A stretch of 64,000 bases of DNA from positions 24,061 to 88,060 of the forward strand of contig JAFZNE010000088.1 in NCBI GenBank assembly GCA_017553035.1, written 5' to 3'. The notes beneath the pieces are model-generated. The model had not been told where the DNA came from. It worked only from the letters and a program-made list of their open reading frames with translations, and searched no databases. Shown here piece by piece: positions 27,443 through 36,775 of this stretch (positions are counted from its first letter, which is position 1; each line of letters opens with the position of its first letter). Position numbers and translations under genes: made by a program. This stretch comes from Lachnospiraceae bacterium (GTDB lineage Bacteria; Bacillota; Clostridia; Lachnospirales; Lachnospiraceae).

Positions 27443-27859
27443 TCAATACTCGATCCTTCTGTAATCAAATCCCTTCGCGGGATCCTTGTAGATCTTTATC
27501 CTCATCGCATCTTTCGGCAGGATATCGGCGATCAGTTCCGACCATTCGATGATCGTAAGCCCGCTGCCGTAAAAATACTCCCGGTACCCGATCTCCTCCA
27601 TCTCATCGGGGTCGTCGATCCTGTATACATCAAAATGATACAGCGGCAACCGCCCCTGCTCATATATCTGCACGATCGTAAATGTAGGACTGACTACAGG
27701 CTCATCGATCCCGAGCCCTGCAGCGATCCCCTTTGTCAGCACGGTTTTGCCGGTACCCAGATCCCCGTCAAGGCATATGATCTGTCCCGGAACGGCTTTC
27801 CTTCCCAGCTCCGCGCCGAAATCAAACGTCTCCTGCGCCGAGTTGCTCTCGTAGATCAT
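27443..27859 (-). CDS. tsaE: tRNA threonylcarbamoyladenosine biosynthesis ATPase TsaE
   Basis: 138 residues from the ATG at 27859 with GGAGGAG 6 nt upstream; the longer frame to 27901 would overlap the previous gene. P-loop GDLGTGKTVLTKGIA, followed by SPTFTIVQIYE, LYHFDVYRI and IIEWSELI, the usual TsaE blocks. It drives the TsaB-TsaD cycle with ATP hydrolysis. Confidence 0.95.
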   Translation of the reverse strand: MIYESNSAQETFDFGAELGRKAVPGQIICLDGDLGTGKTVLTKGIAAGLGIDEPVVSPTFTIVQIYEQGRLPLYHFDVYRIDDPDEMEEIGYREYFYGSGLTIIEWSELIADILPKDAMRIKIYKDPAKGFDYRRIEY

Positions 27860-27890
27860 CCTAAGCTCCTCCAAACTATGCTTATCCTGT

Positions 27891-28607
27891 TTACTCTGCA
27901 TCTTTCTTCAGCTTGAGATGTTTAGCGTCGCAATTTTCGATCATGCGCTTGAAACCGGCTTCATTTCCCATAAGATCTTCCTTGGGCAGCACAAACGCCG
28001 AATTCTTCGTAAGGTAGAAATAATAACTCTTTTCCGCCTCGATTATCTTTTCGACCCTGTTCCACTCATATGAGGCATATTCCTTGCCTCTTGTCATATC
28101 GAATCCGACCGAGCTGAATGTGTATGTGATCGCATTGGCCGTATCGGCGATCAGCTGGGCTTGTTTCTTGGCCCTGTACCAGATCGTGATCGGGCTGTTC
28201 GAGAGGAACATTAGTATGATAACGACCAGCAGCACCGTAACCATCATTTCACCCTTATTGATCAGATTGAATACCAGTGCGGCGATAGCACCGATACCTA
28301 TCAATACCGAAGCAATACCCGCGACGTTATGATATGTATGATACATCATAAAATCAAACATGCCTTTCGCATCGGGCTTTGCCGTAACGGTATAAGCCGG
28401 GTCGGTATGTTCCATTTTCGGCTTTTCTTCTTTTTTCATGTAAACGGGAGTCTCTTCCTGTTTATCCTCTGAATTATCTTCAGCAGTTTCATCGTATCCT
28501 TCAGACGCATCCTCCTGCTCATCAACGGAAAGGAGTTCTTCCTCCTCTTCCTCCGACAAAGTACTTATATGCGCCAGTTCGGCGATAGATCTTTTCTGTC
28601 CTTCCAT
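27891..28607 (-). CDS. YcxB-like membrane protein
   Basis: 238 residues. The first ~70 are very acidic and probably disordered in the cytosol. Two transmembrane helices follow (~95-115 and ~120-140), then a soluble domain containing ISYTF-like and YEWNRVEKIIEAEKSYYFYL with FVLPKEDL, the pattern of the YcxB/DUF-type C-terminal domain. Its function is not known. It heads the tsaE-tsaB-rimI run, 31 bp upstream of tsaE. Confidence 0.78.
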   Translation of the reverse strand: MEGQKRSIAELAHISTLSEEEEEELLSVDEQEDASEGYDETAEDNSEDKQEETPVYMKKEEKPKMEHTDPAYTVTAKPDAKGMFDFMMYHTYHNVAGIASVLIGIGAIAALVFNLINKGEMMVTVLLVVIILMFLSNSPITIWYRAKKQAQLIADTANAITYTFSSVGFDMTRGKEYASYEWNRVEKIIEAEKSYYFYLTKNSAFVLPKEDLMGNEAGFKRMIENCDAKHLKLKKDAE

Positions 28608-28687
28608 AACTCAATCTCCGTAAAATAAATATATTCTGTCATCATATAATTGTAACACATGATACGGTCTTCGACAACCAAAAACTC

Positions 28688-31600
28688 TTATATGCGCTTT
28701 TTTATCTCCCTGATCTTCCCCAGCGCTTCCGTATACCGTGCTTCATCGATCCCCGCATCTGAAAATGCCGCTGTATTGACTGTTTCGATGAGTTCCATGC
28801 AGTTTTCGGGAAGTTCCTTTCCACTTTCAGATGCTGCCTTCCCGTCTTTTTCCTGCCCGGCATTCATTTCCGTAAAGAACATCTTAAGTTCGTCAAATAC
28901 GGTTTCCACGGTAGGATTCTCTGTCTTCACGACCTTTTTCGCCTGCATGGTTTTAAGCAGCTTCCGGTATCTGACAAGCAGCGCCTCGGAATAATTCCCG
29001 TTTTTCTCGAGCTTTCGCAGCTTCACAAGACAGATGATCTTTCGTGTCGCAAATACCCCCGCAACAACGATCACAAATATTGCCGCCAGCCACATCAGAG
29101 GGATCAGAATGAATGTTATTCCGTCCAGTACGCTCTTCCGGTCTGCGGTGGTCTCTCCGTTCTGTGCATCCTGATCATTCTGCGCAGTACCTGCATTGTT
29201 CCTTGCGCTCTGCTGCCTCTGTCTGCCGGTTACGATTCCCGACAGGAAGCCGAACAGGCCGCCGCCAAACATGGTATCCTCATCCGAAGGCGGTGTCATT
29301 TCATAAGGTATCCATCCGTATCCGTCAATATATACTTCTATCCACGCATGCGCCGAAGCATCACTTATCTCGACTTCAATGACCGCAGATTCTTCATAAC
29401 CGTAATCTCCGGTTTTCCAGCTTGTAGTATCCGTATCAATAACGGTTCCCTGATTTATGTCCTCGGGACTTATCACATATCCTTCGACATATCTTGTGGG
29501 TATCCCTATGCTTCGCAGCAGCAGGCATGCGGATGACGCAAAATGCGCACAATATCCTCTTCTCCGCTTGGTCAGGAAATACTCAACCACGTCCCTTCCG
29601 TTCGGTGTACGTCCGGGTGACATGGTATAACTGAATTCATTTCTGTAAAATGATCTGAGTTTCGACAGGATCTTCAACCGCAGGCTCTGCAGGGCCTGAT
29701 AGTCATCGTAATCGTAGCTTGATGCAGCATATTGATACCCGCCGCTCAGCAGTGTATCTTTATGTTTCTCGAACAGATCGGCGATCAGCAGGTACGCATC
29801 ATGCCAATACATAGCGCTTGCGTCCACATTTTCAAGTTCAAGATATAGTTCGGCGCTCATGCGGAGCTCATTAACGATATAGCCGAATTCCTCCTCGACC
29901 TTAGCTTCATCCCGGAACATCAATTCTCCGTAATCTATCGAGCTTACCGCCAGATACTGAGCCGGCTCTCTCATAATTGTATAATTTCCGAGCGTTTGTA
30001 CCCTGCTCAGGTTATTCCGGAGAATTTCAAGGGCGATCGCTCTTGCAGAGCCAGAGAGTCCGTTCTCTTTATCCATGATCTCAGAATAAAAACTGAAGTC
30101 ATCATCACTGTATTTATCTTTGATCCGGATAAATTCCGCGGCCAGTTCATCTATTCCCGCTTCATTTGCGACAGTGCCGAGTGCTCCCCGTATTTCTTCT
30201 GGAACATCAAGATATTTCTCATACACATAACTCTCGTAATCTCTGGAAACCTCAGGATTGGGCTGATAGTATGACGCTGAAGAATACGGCATAAATGTCC
30301 CTTCATAGGCTTCTATCATATCATCCGTTCCGTATCCCTGTATGGTCTCTTCGTCATCTGTCATTGAATAAGCATCATAAAAGTAAGCTGGAATTAAATT
30401 GCTTCCTGCCGAACCTCCAAACGAATGATACCCTTTCGTCGCATGCCACCACTCATTTGAAAACGGCATATTATTCTGATTTTTAAACAAAGTTGAATTA
30501 TACGAATAATATGGCAGGTATTCTCCCGCAGCTTCCGCCCCGACATTTCCGATCCAGATCTTTCCGGCATTCTTCCATCCATACTGTGTCCCCGGGTCAG
30601 TCAGATCAATATCCGACGAGAAAATATACATGGGTTCATTTTCCGTATCTTCTCCCGGAATTACGATCTCAGAGCTGTCGGAAAATTCAGGTCTGCTTCC
30701 CGCAAGTACCGGGAAGTAATCATCATCGCACCAGCCTTCTTCATAAACGCTGTTTCCCGAAGAATCCAGCGTCTTTACGATCGAATCCCGTTCTTTAGGC
30801 GTAAATGAAGGCCAGAACCGGTTATTTGCATAACTCTTTCCGAGGTAGCTTCGCAGATAAATGCTGTCCGCACTGTAAGGAACAAACCTTACGATCAGAT
30901 CCGTCTGAAAGTCGGGACTTACGCTTCCCACGCCTCCGAGCTGTCCTCTCGACAGACCTCCTACGGAATCGTATCGGTTAAACAATGCACTTATGCCGCC
31001 CTGCGCGATCGTCTTGACATATTCATCGGTCTTCGCCTTGACGACATTTGTGACCTCATCCGTATTGGCGGTCCTTTTCAGCATTCCGTTCATGACCAGC
31101 ATGAACATCATCGCGGTCGCTATGCTTATTACCGCAACCCAGACCATTCCGGTGCCGTTTACGAGGTATTTATGGACCGTTTTCTGTTTCTTCCCGAACA
31201 GTCCGGTCCGTTTCATCGCAAATATGTGCTCTTTCCCGTATTTCGAAGGCAGAGCGTAATTTCCCGATCTTTTCAGGACCATAACGCTGATATAGACCGC
31301 AAGGATCATCATCAGATAAGGCAGCGGTATGTTGCGGTTTATATAAAATGCTACCTGAAGCGGCAGGAATGTTACCAGAAAAGTCAGGAAAAGACTCATG
31401 TAAGCCGAGATCGCGATATTCAGAAGCAGTGCGAACAGCACTCCGAGGAAGATCATGAGCATCGTTATGGTCTCATATCTGTCGGAAATAACCTCGGTCG
31501 CATCACGTACTGCCGGAAGATTGAAAAAACTTGCGTATTTGCGGCCCGTTACGTTCAAAAATGCCTGAAAACCGGAATTGATATACCAGAAATATTTTAT

Positions 31601-31912
31601 CGAAAACCACGCAAATAAAGCCAGCAGCAACAGATATCCGACATAGAACGATATCTTGTTGTAATAGATCAGACAGATGAACATCGAGATAAGAAAATGC
31701 AGAAACAGAACTTTCACAAAGTCAAAATCCAGCTCAAAAGCCGAAGCGATCCCGCAGATCGTTCCGAATGTCGCCATAAACACGAGCACTCCCCTTATGA
31801 CACACAAAAAAAGGCGGGGTTCTCTTGTTTCCGCCTTGATCATGTTCAGCGAAATGCCGTAGTTATCAAGCTCTGCGGTACGTAATGCACCAGCTCTCGT
31901 AACCGGTTTCAT
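28688..31912 (-). CDS. Membrane-anchored transglutaminase-like protein
   Basis: 1074 residues from the ATG at 31912. Several transmembrane helices (~25-210 and ~255) precede a large extracellular region, a transglutaminase domain (~770-890), a further helix (~945-970) and a cytosolic tail. The Cys is in RRGYCAHFASSACLLLRS and the His in DASAHAWIEVYIDG; the third catalytic position in GWIPYEMTP is Glu where Asp is usual. It ends the MoxR-DUF58-transglutaminase set, a widespread arrangement thought to act in envelope protein maturation. Substrates are unknown. The longer frame from 31927 uses a TTG overlapping the SD. Confidence 0.88.
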   Translation of the reverse strand: MKPVTRAGALRTAELDNYGISLNMIKAETREPRLFLCVIRGVLVFMATFGTICGIASAFELDFDFVKVLFLHFLISMFICLIYYNKISFYVGYLLLLALFAWFSIKYFWYINSGFQAFLNVTGRKYASFFNLPAVRDATEVISDRYETITMLMIFLGVLFALLLNIAISAYMSLFLTFLVTFLPLQVAFYINRNIPLPYLMMILAVYISVMVLKRSGNYALPSKYGKEHIFAMKRTGLFGKKQKTVHKYLVNGTGMVWVAVISIATAMMFMLVMNGMLKRTANTDEVTNVVKAKTDEYVKTIAQGGISALFNRYDSVGGLSRGQLGGVGSVSPDFQTDLIVRFVPYSADSIYLRSYLGKSYANNRFWPSFTPKERDSIVKTLDSSGNSVYEEGWCDDDYFPVLAGSRPEFSDSSEIVIPGEDTENEPMYIFSSDIDLTDPGTQYGWKNAGKIWIGNVGAEAAGEYLPYYSYNSTLFKNQNNMPFSNEWWHATKGYHSFGGSAGSNLIPAYFYDAYSMTDDEETIQGYGTDDMIEAYEGTFMPYSSASYYQPNPEVSRDYESYVYEKYLDVPEEIRGALGTVANEAGIDELAAEFIRIKDKYSDDDFSFYSEIMDKENGLSGSARAIALEILRNNLSRVQTLGNYTIMREPAQYLAVSSIDYGELMFRDEAKVEEEFGYIVNELRMSAELYLELENVDASAMYWHDAYLLIADLFEKHKDTLLSGGYQYAASSYDYDDYQALQSLRLKILSKLRSFYRNEFSYTMSPGRTPNGRDVVEYFLTKRRRGYCAHFASSACLLLRSIGIPTRYVEGYVISPEDINQGTVIDTDTTSWKTGDYGYEESAVIEVEISDASAHAWIEVYIDGYGWIPYEMTPPSDEDTMFGGGLFGFLSGIVTGRQRQQSARNNAGTAQNDQDAQNGETTADRKSVLDGITFILIPLMWLAAIFVIVVAGVFATRKIICLVKLRKLEKNGNYSEALLVRYRKLLKTMQAKKVVKTENPTVETVFDELKMFFTEMNAGQEKDGKAASESGKELPENCMELIETVNTAAFSDAGIDEARYTEALGKIREIKKRI

Positions 31913-31931
31913 TAAATGTTTCTCCAATCTC

Positions 31932-33041
31932 TTATTCGGACGTTTGCAGTTTTGCGTTATGGATTATCGCTACTTCGGGGATTTCATTTCTGATCCTCGA
32001 GCACAGATCATCCGATATCCTGAAATTCTCATATGTCCCGCAATACAGTTCATATACTGTCCGGGTCAGCTCATCTTCGGAAGAAGCTTTGAGTTTCTCA
32101 AATGAATGACTCTCGGTATCGTACATGATCGTAAATACGGTTTCGCCCTGTTTGATCAGTCTTTTTGTCAGCGAGTACCATATCGAAAGCGTACCCTGCA
32201 TGAGTTCCTGTGCTTTTGTCCCGATCTCGATCACCGGGAACAGGCAGTAAAAATTCTCACGCATTCTTTCAAAATCACGCACCATCGGCTCATCAAGCCT
32301 TGCCGTCTGCTTCCAGTGCATATCGCGCAATTTATCTCCGGGTGCGTACTCCCTTATCTGCCTGATCTCTCTTGTCAGTTCACCGGTCAGCGAATTCTCG
32401 GCATCTTCTTCCATCGGGGACTTTCTGACCTTAAGATCGTCCGTTGAAACTTCTTCCGGGAGGATCGCAGTCTTCATCCTTTTATTGAACTGTATCTTAC
32501 GCGTTTTCATATGTAGCAGATCGGTCACCTGAAGACTGTCGGCTGTAAATTCAAACAGTCCGGGGATCGAAGCGTCAAAGTTCAGATCGTAGCTTCTTCT
32601 GCTTTTAGGCGGCGCCGCAAAAACGATCTCATTCTGTCTGTCATTCGGATAGTATCTGTTTTGAAATGTAAATCCGACTGCACAGTTGAGCAGCGGAATA
32701 AAGCCGGTGTTCTCAACATTCATCCTTATTTTCAGGCTGCAGCTGCTATCCTGTCCGTTTCCCGCTGCGATATCCGTAATATAAGATGCCGTTATCCCAT
32801 TTTCATTTTCCGAAGAACCGGGATCTTCCTTCAGATAAGGAATCGCGATCGGCAGCGTATCAAATGTTATCTTGAGCTTACCTGCCGCTGAATAACAAAG
32901 GATGATCGATATCGGCGGCAGCAGGAGCATCATGAGCAGGAGTGCCGTCAGGACCGGCTGTCGGTAAAACAGCGCTCCGAGCAGTATTACCAGTACTGCC
33001 AGGATATATGTTATAATATACCAGATATTTTTCTTCACCAT
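31932..33041 (-). CDS. DUF58-domain protein
   Basis: About 369 residues. Two N-terminal transmembrane helices are followed by a beta-rich stretch and the DUF58 core IREYAPGDKLRDMHWKQTAR with MVRDFERM. DUF58 proteins have a degenerate von Willebrand A-like fold and are regularly encoded with MoxR ATPases. GAGG lies close to two possible starts, ATG 33041 and GTG 33038, so the start is uncertain by one codon. The gene is 19 bp upstream of the transglutaminase frame. Confidence 0.88.
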   Translation of the reverse strand: MVKKNIWYIITYILAVLVILLGALFYRQPVLTALLLMMLLLPPISIILCYSAAGKLKITFDTLPIAIPYLKEDPGSSENENGITASYITDIAAGNGQDSSCSLKIRMNVENTGFIPLLNCAVGFTFQNRYYPNDRQNEIVFAAPPKSRRSYDLNFDASIPGLFEFTADSLQVTDLLHMKTRKIQFNKRMKTAILPEEVSTDDLKVRKSPMEEDAENSLTGELTREIRQIREYAPGDKLRDMHWKQTARLDEPMVRDFERMRENFYCLFPVIEIGTKAQELMQGTLSIWYSLTKRLIKQGETVFTIMYDTESHSFEKLKASSEDELTRTVYELYCGTYENFRISDDLCSRIRNEIPEVAIIHNAKLQTSE

Positions 33042-33090
33042 TAACCTCACATCAAGCCGCTGTATCAGGCTGTTCCGCGTCTATCGTCCC

Positions 33091-34017
33091 CTAGTTGACC
33101 TTTACGACTCTTACCTTGCCAAGCACCTGTTTCAATGCCGTCTCCGTATCCAGACCGGCTGCCTTTGCACGCGAATTCAGGTGTACCCTGTGCCCGGCTA
33201 CACAGAGAAATACATCCTGCACATCTTCGGGAGTCACAAATCCCCTGCCGGACATATAGCCCCAGGCTTTGGCCATTTTCATGATCGCAATGCTTCCGCG
33301 GGGGCTCAGGCCCAGCGAGAAAAACTCCTCATTACGTGTTGCTTCGGTCAGCGACATGACATATTCATAAATGCTTTCGTCGGTAAACAGCTGTTTTACC
33401 TCTTTCTGGGCGTTTACGATATCTTCGGCATTCATTACCGCCTGAACTTCGGTCAGGTCATGCAGCGAATCCCCTTTCAGGACCGCGATCGCATTCTCCC
33501 TGTCCGGATATCCCATTGTGAGGGCGATCAGAAATCTGTCGAGCTGCGACTCGGGCAGTCTCTGGGTTCCCGCCGATCCGTAAGGATTCTCCGTCGCGAT
33601 AACGAAGAACGGCTCCGGCAGTTTACGTGTCTGTCCTTCTACCGTTGCCTGACGCTCCTCCATTACCTCGAGCAGAGCCGACTGGGTCTTCGGTGAAGTA
33701 CGGTTGATCTCGTCCGCAAGGAACAGATTAGTATAAATGCTGCCCTCTTCAAACCTGAATTCACCGGTATTACGGTCATAAAGTCTGAATCCGAGCAGAT
33801 CCGAAGGCATAACGTCGGGTGTCAGCTGTACTCTCTTGTAGTCAAGCGACAATGCCTTCGAAAATGCCACTGCCAGCGTGGTCTTTCCTACTCCGGGAAT
33901 ATCCTCGAGCAGTACATGCCCGCCCGCAAGGATCGCGCACAGGATCTTTTTTATAACGTCGTCCTTCCCATGGATGACTTTCTTAACTTCATTGATCACA
34001 CTCTCCGTTTTTTGCAC
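33091..34017 (-). CDS. MoxR-family AAA+ ATPase
   Basis: 308 residues from a GTG at 34017, with GGAGG 8 nt upstream. Walker A is EDIPGVGKTTLAVAF, Walker B NLFLADEINR, and sensor 1 PFFVIATENPYGSAGTQRLP. MoxR proteins act as chaperone-like ATPases, often with vWA/DUF58 partners. It is the first gene of the three-gene set, so it probably remodels the DUF58 or transglutaminase products. Confidence 0.93.
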   Translation of the reverse strand: MQKTESVINEVKKVIHGKDDVIKKILCAILAGGHVLLEDIPGVGKTTLAVAFSKALSLDYKRVQLTPDVMPSDLLGFRLYDRNTGEFRFEEGSIYTNLFLADEINRTSPKTQSALLEVMEERQATVEGQTRKLPEPFFVIATENPYGSAGTQRLPESQLDRFLIALTMGYPDRENAIAVLKGDSLHDLTEVQAVMNAEDIVNAQKEVKQLFTDESIYEYVMSLTEATRNEEFFSLGLSPRGSIAIMKMAKAWGYMSGRGFVTPEDVQDVFLCVAGHRVHLNSRAKAAGLDTETALKQVLGKVRVVKVN

Positions 34018-34099
34018 GGTTTTTTCCTCCAAACTTCCCTTTTATCCGTATCCGGTATACCGGTATACTCACTACTTTCAAATTTACGATCCGGTGCTT

Positions 34100-34804
34100 T
34101 TAAAGCGCCAGCCATGCACGCAGATCATCAAAATTTCCGTGCGGAATGCCGGAAATATCGACATCTTTTTTGTTGACGAGGCAGTCGGTGATAAGAAATA
34201 CCTGCATTCCGGTCTTCAGGGCCGCGACGTCTTCTTCCGCATCATTTCCGACCATCAGGCATTCTTCGGGAACCAGGCCGAAGCGCTGTGCAACCTGCTC
34301 AAAATACTTTGGATTCGGTTTGCAGAACGTTGAATTCTCATAAGTCGTATATCCTTCGAAATCATCCACCGACAATCCCGCCCAGGCTGTTCTTTTTCTG
34401 GTCGCTGTATCGGGAAATATGGGGTTTGTTGCCAGGATCACCCTGTACCCCGCTGCCTTGATATCATCCACAAGAGGTTTTACTTTTTCGTTGAAACCGA
34501 CAAACTCCCGGCCTCCTTCAAATTCATTTGCATAGAAAGCCTCACACTGTTCACGGGCGATCGCAGTCTTTTCCTCGTCGTAGGCTGAATGCATATACTC
34601 CCAGAAAGCCTCACAGTTTTTGCTTGACCCGTCATTTAAGACCATGCACTTTGTACCGCCCCAGATATGGCCTATCAGCTCCTTGCCGTCAAACCCGAAA
34701 GGCATCAGTTTGGCGACAAGAAGCTTGAAATAGCCGTTCGTGAACTCATCCATATCCATGGGCAGTAAAGTACCATCCAGATCGAACAAAATATTCTTTA
34801 TCAT
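34100..34804 (-). CDS. HAD-family hydrolase
   Basis: 234 residues. Motif I is DLDGTLLPMDMDEF, motif II ILATNPIF, motif III and IV KPNPKYFEQ and MVGNDAEEDVAALKTG. The helical cap contains IWGGTKCMVLNDG. A small-molecule phosphatase is likely; the substrate is not predictable. It lies between pepF and the moxR group on the same strand. Confidence 0.85.
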   Translation of the reverse strand: MIKNILFDLDGTLLPMDMDEFTNGYFKLLVAKLMPFGFDGKELIGHIWGGTKCMVLNDGSSKNCEAFWEYMHSAYDEEKTAIAREQCEAFYANEFEGGREFVGFNEKVKPLVDDIKAAGYRVILATNPIFPDTATRKRTAWAGLSVDDFEGYTTYENSTFCKPNPKYFEQVAQRFGLVPEECLMVGNDAEEDVAALKTGMQVFLITDCLVNKKDVDISGIPHGNFDDLRAWLAL

Positions 34805-34843
34805 TTCTTTTTCCTTTTCCCTGTTTTTAGTCTGTCCGCCGTA

Positions 34844-36640
34844 TCAGGCGTACAGCTTCTCCATCTCGTCGAGCAGTTCGTCGAACAGTTTAAGTCCGTC
34901 GTTGATCGGCTTGGCCGTTGACATATCAACGCCTGCGATCTTCAGCAGCTCGATAGGTGTCTTCGAGCAGCCGCCCGAGAGGAATTTCTTGTAATCTTCA
35001 ACCGCAGGGGCACCCTCGCTCAAAATACGTTCCGCAAGGGCTACCGCTGCCGAGAATCCGGTTGCATACTGATATACATAGAAATTGTAATAAAAATGAG
35101 GGATCCTTGCCCATTCCATCGCAATGGCATCATCGACAACCATATCATCCCCGAAGTACAGCTTATTGAGATCATAATAGATCTTCTTCAGCAGGTCGGG
35201 AGTCAGAGACTCGCCCTTTTCAGCCATCTCATGTGTCTTCAGTTCGAATTCGGCAAACATTGTCTGACGGTATACCGTACTCTTGAAGGAATCCAGGAAA
35301 TGATTGATCAGGTATGCCCTCTGGTCCCTGTCCGTAGTCCTGGAGAGCAGATATTTTACAAGAAGTACTTCGTTACATGTCGATGCCACTTCAGCTACAA
35401 AGATCACATACTGGGCATCAACGTACGGCTGATTCTTAAATGAATGGTATGAGTGAAGGGCATGACCCATCTCATGAGCAAGCGTAAACATGCTGTCAAG
35501 CGTGCCGGAATGATTGAGCAGCACAAAAGGATGTGCCCCGGGTACACCGGCTGAATAAGCGCCGCTGCGCTTGCCTTCATTTTCATACACATCGATCCAG
35601 CGGTTATCGAAGCCTTCCTTCAGTATCGCGCGGTAATCGTCGCCCAAAGGCGCGAGAGCCTCGTAAACGGTCTTCTTGGCTTCTTCAAACGGGATCTTGA
35701 CGTCCACATCCTTAACAAGCGGAACCGCATTATCGTACATATGCAGCTCGTCAACGCCAAGCATTTTCTTACGCAGGCGGACATACCTGTACATCTTATC
35801 CATATTGGAATGGATGGCCTCGATCAGGTTCCTGTATACCTCTCCCGGAACATTATTCCTGAATACGGCCGCATCAAGGCAGGAATCATATTTACGTGCC
35901 CTTGCGCTGAAAATGTGCGACTTCACCTGGCCGGCATACAATGCTGCAAGCGTGTTCTTATAGCTCTCATATGTGCTGTACATAGCCTCGAAGGCTTCTT
36001 TACGCACACGTCTGTCCTGACTCTCAAGGAACGGGATATATCTTCCGTGCGTGAGTCTGACCTTTTCGCCGTTCTCATCGGTAATTTCCGGGAAAACCAG
36101 ATCCGCATTATTGAACATCGAAAATGCATTCCCGGGCAGTCCGATCACCTCACCTGCCGATGCCAGGAGCTTTTCCATTTCGGGATTCAATGTATGCGCT
36201 TTAAAGCGGAGTCTTTCATTCAATGCTCTCCTGAAGTATTCGAGTTCCGGCTTCTCCGCATAAAACTTCTCTATCTCCCCGTCGGGCAGTGCCAGCAGCT
36301 CGGGGTCGATAAATGAAAGCTTCTCGTTTATGCCCACATAGGTAGTCCTGATACGCATAAGAAGCTTCTGATTCTCAGCATTTCCGGTATCAACATCGGA
36401 TACCCTTGCAGCATACGAATAAAGCCGGCTTATGGTATAATCTATCTCTTCCTCCAGCTTTGCCGCGGCATATACGTTTTCTGCGGTGTTGAGCTTTCCC
36501 TCATAGCCCGCAAGTTCCCCGGTAAGCTTCAGGCTCTTCTCAATGTCCGCCTCCCAGGCAGCCACGTCGGCGTAGATATCCTCCACTTTCCATGTGTCTT
36601 CGATCTTTACTTCACTTCTCTTCGGTAATTCCTTAGCCAT
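34844..36640 (-). CDS. pepF: Oligoendopeptidase F (M3 family)
   Basis: 598 residues, the usual length. The zinc motif is FTLAHEMGHALHSYHS, with the third ligand in VAEVASTCNEVLL. It cuts medium-length peptides in the cytosol. The ATG at 36640 has AGGAGGGG directly upstream; the longer frame to 36733 runs into the repeat element and is spurious. Confidence 0.95.
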   Translation of the reverse strand: MAKELPKRSEVKIEDTWKVEDIYADVAAWEADIEKSLKLTGELAGYEGKLNTAENVYAAAKLEEEIDYTISRLYSYAARVSDVDTGNAENQKLLMRIRTTYVGINEKLSFIDPELLALPDGEIEKFYAEKPELEYFRRALNERLRFKAHTLNPEMEKLLASAGEVIGLPGNAFSMFNNADLVFPEITDENGEKVRLTHGRYIPFLESQDRRVRKEAFEAMYSTYESYKNTLAALYAGQVKSHIFSARARKYDSCLDAAVFRNNVPGEVYRNLIEAIHSNMDKMYRYVRLRKKMLGVDELHMYDNAVPLVKDVDVKIPFEEAKKTVYEALAPLGDDYRAILKEGFDNRWIDVYENEGKRSGAYSAGVPGAHPFVLLNHSGTLDSMFTLAHEMGHALHSYHSFKNQPYVDAQYVIFVAEVASTCNEVLLVKYLLSRTTDRDQRAYLINHFLDSFKSTVYRQTMFAEFELKTHEMAEKGESLTPDLLKKIYYDLNKLYFGDDMVVDDAIAMEWARIPHFYYNFYVYQYATGFSAAVALAERILSEGAPAVEDYKKFLSGGCSKTPIELLKIAGVDMSTAKPINDGLKLFDELLDEMEKLYA

Positions 36641-36707
36641 TTTTCCCCTCCTGTTTTTTCTATGCTTTACGTTTTCTTTCAAAAGTAGACAGCCTTGTAT
36701 TGTTTTG

Positions 36708-36765
36708 CCTTCCCCTTGAGGGGAAGGTGGCAAGATCAGCTCTGATGATCTTGCCGGATGAGGTG
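36708..36765. repeat. Double-hairpin element ending in GGATGAGGTG, copy 3
   Basis: First hairpin: CCTTCCCC-TTGA-GGGGAAGG (36708-36727). Second: GGCAAGATCA (36729-36738) with TGATCTTGCC (36746-36755). Then GGATGAGGTG (36756-36765), the motif shared with the elements at 783 and 8955. The two-hairpin form resembles short dispersed repeats I know from many gut and rumen Clostridia. It is just after the alr stop and may terminate it. Confidence 0.7.
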
Positions 36766-36775
36766 TAAACGTTTT

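Noticed and set aside
34844-36733. Extended 629-codon version of PepF
   Set aside because: The added N-terminus translates the dispersed hairpin element; the ATG at 36640 has a strong SD and gives the normal family length.
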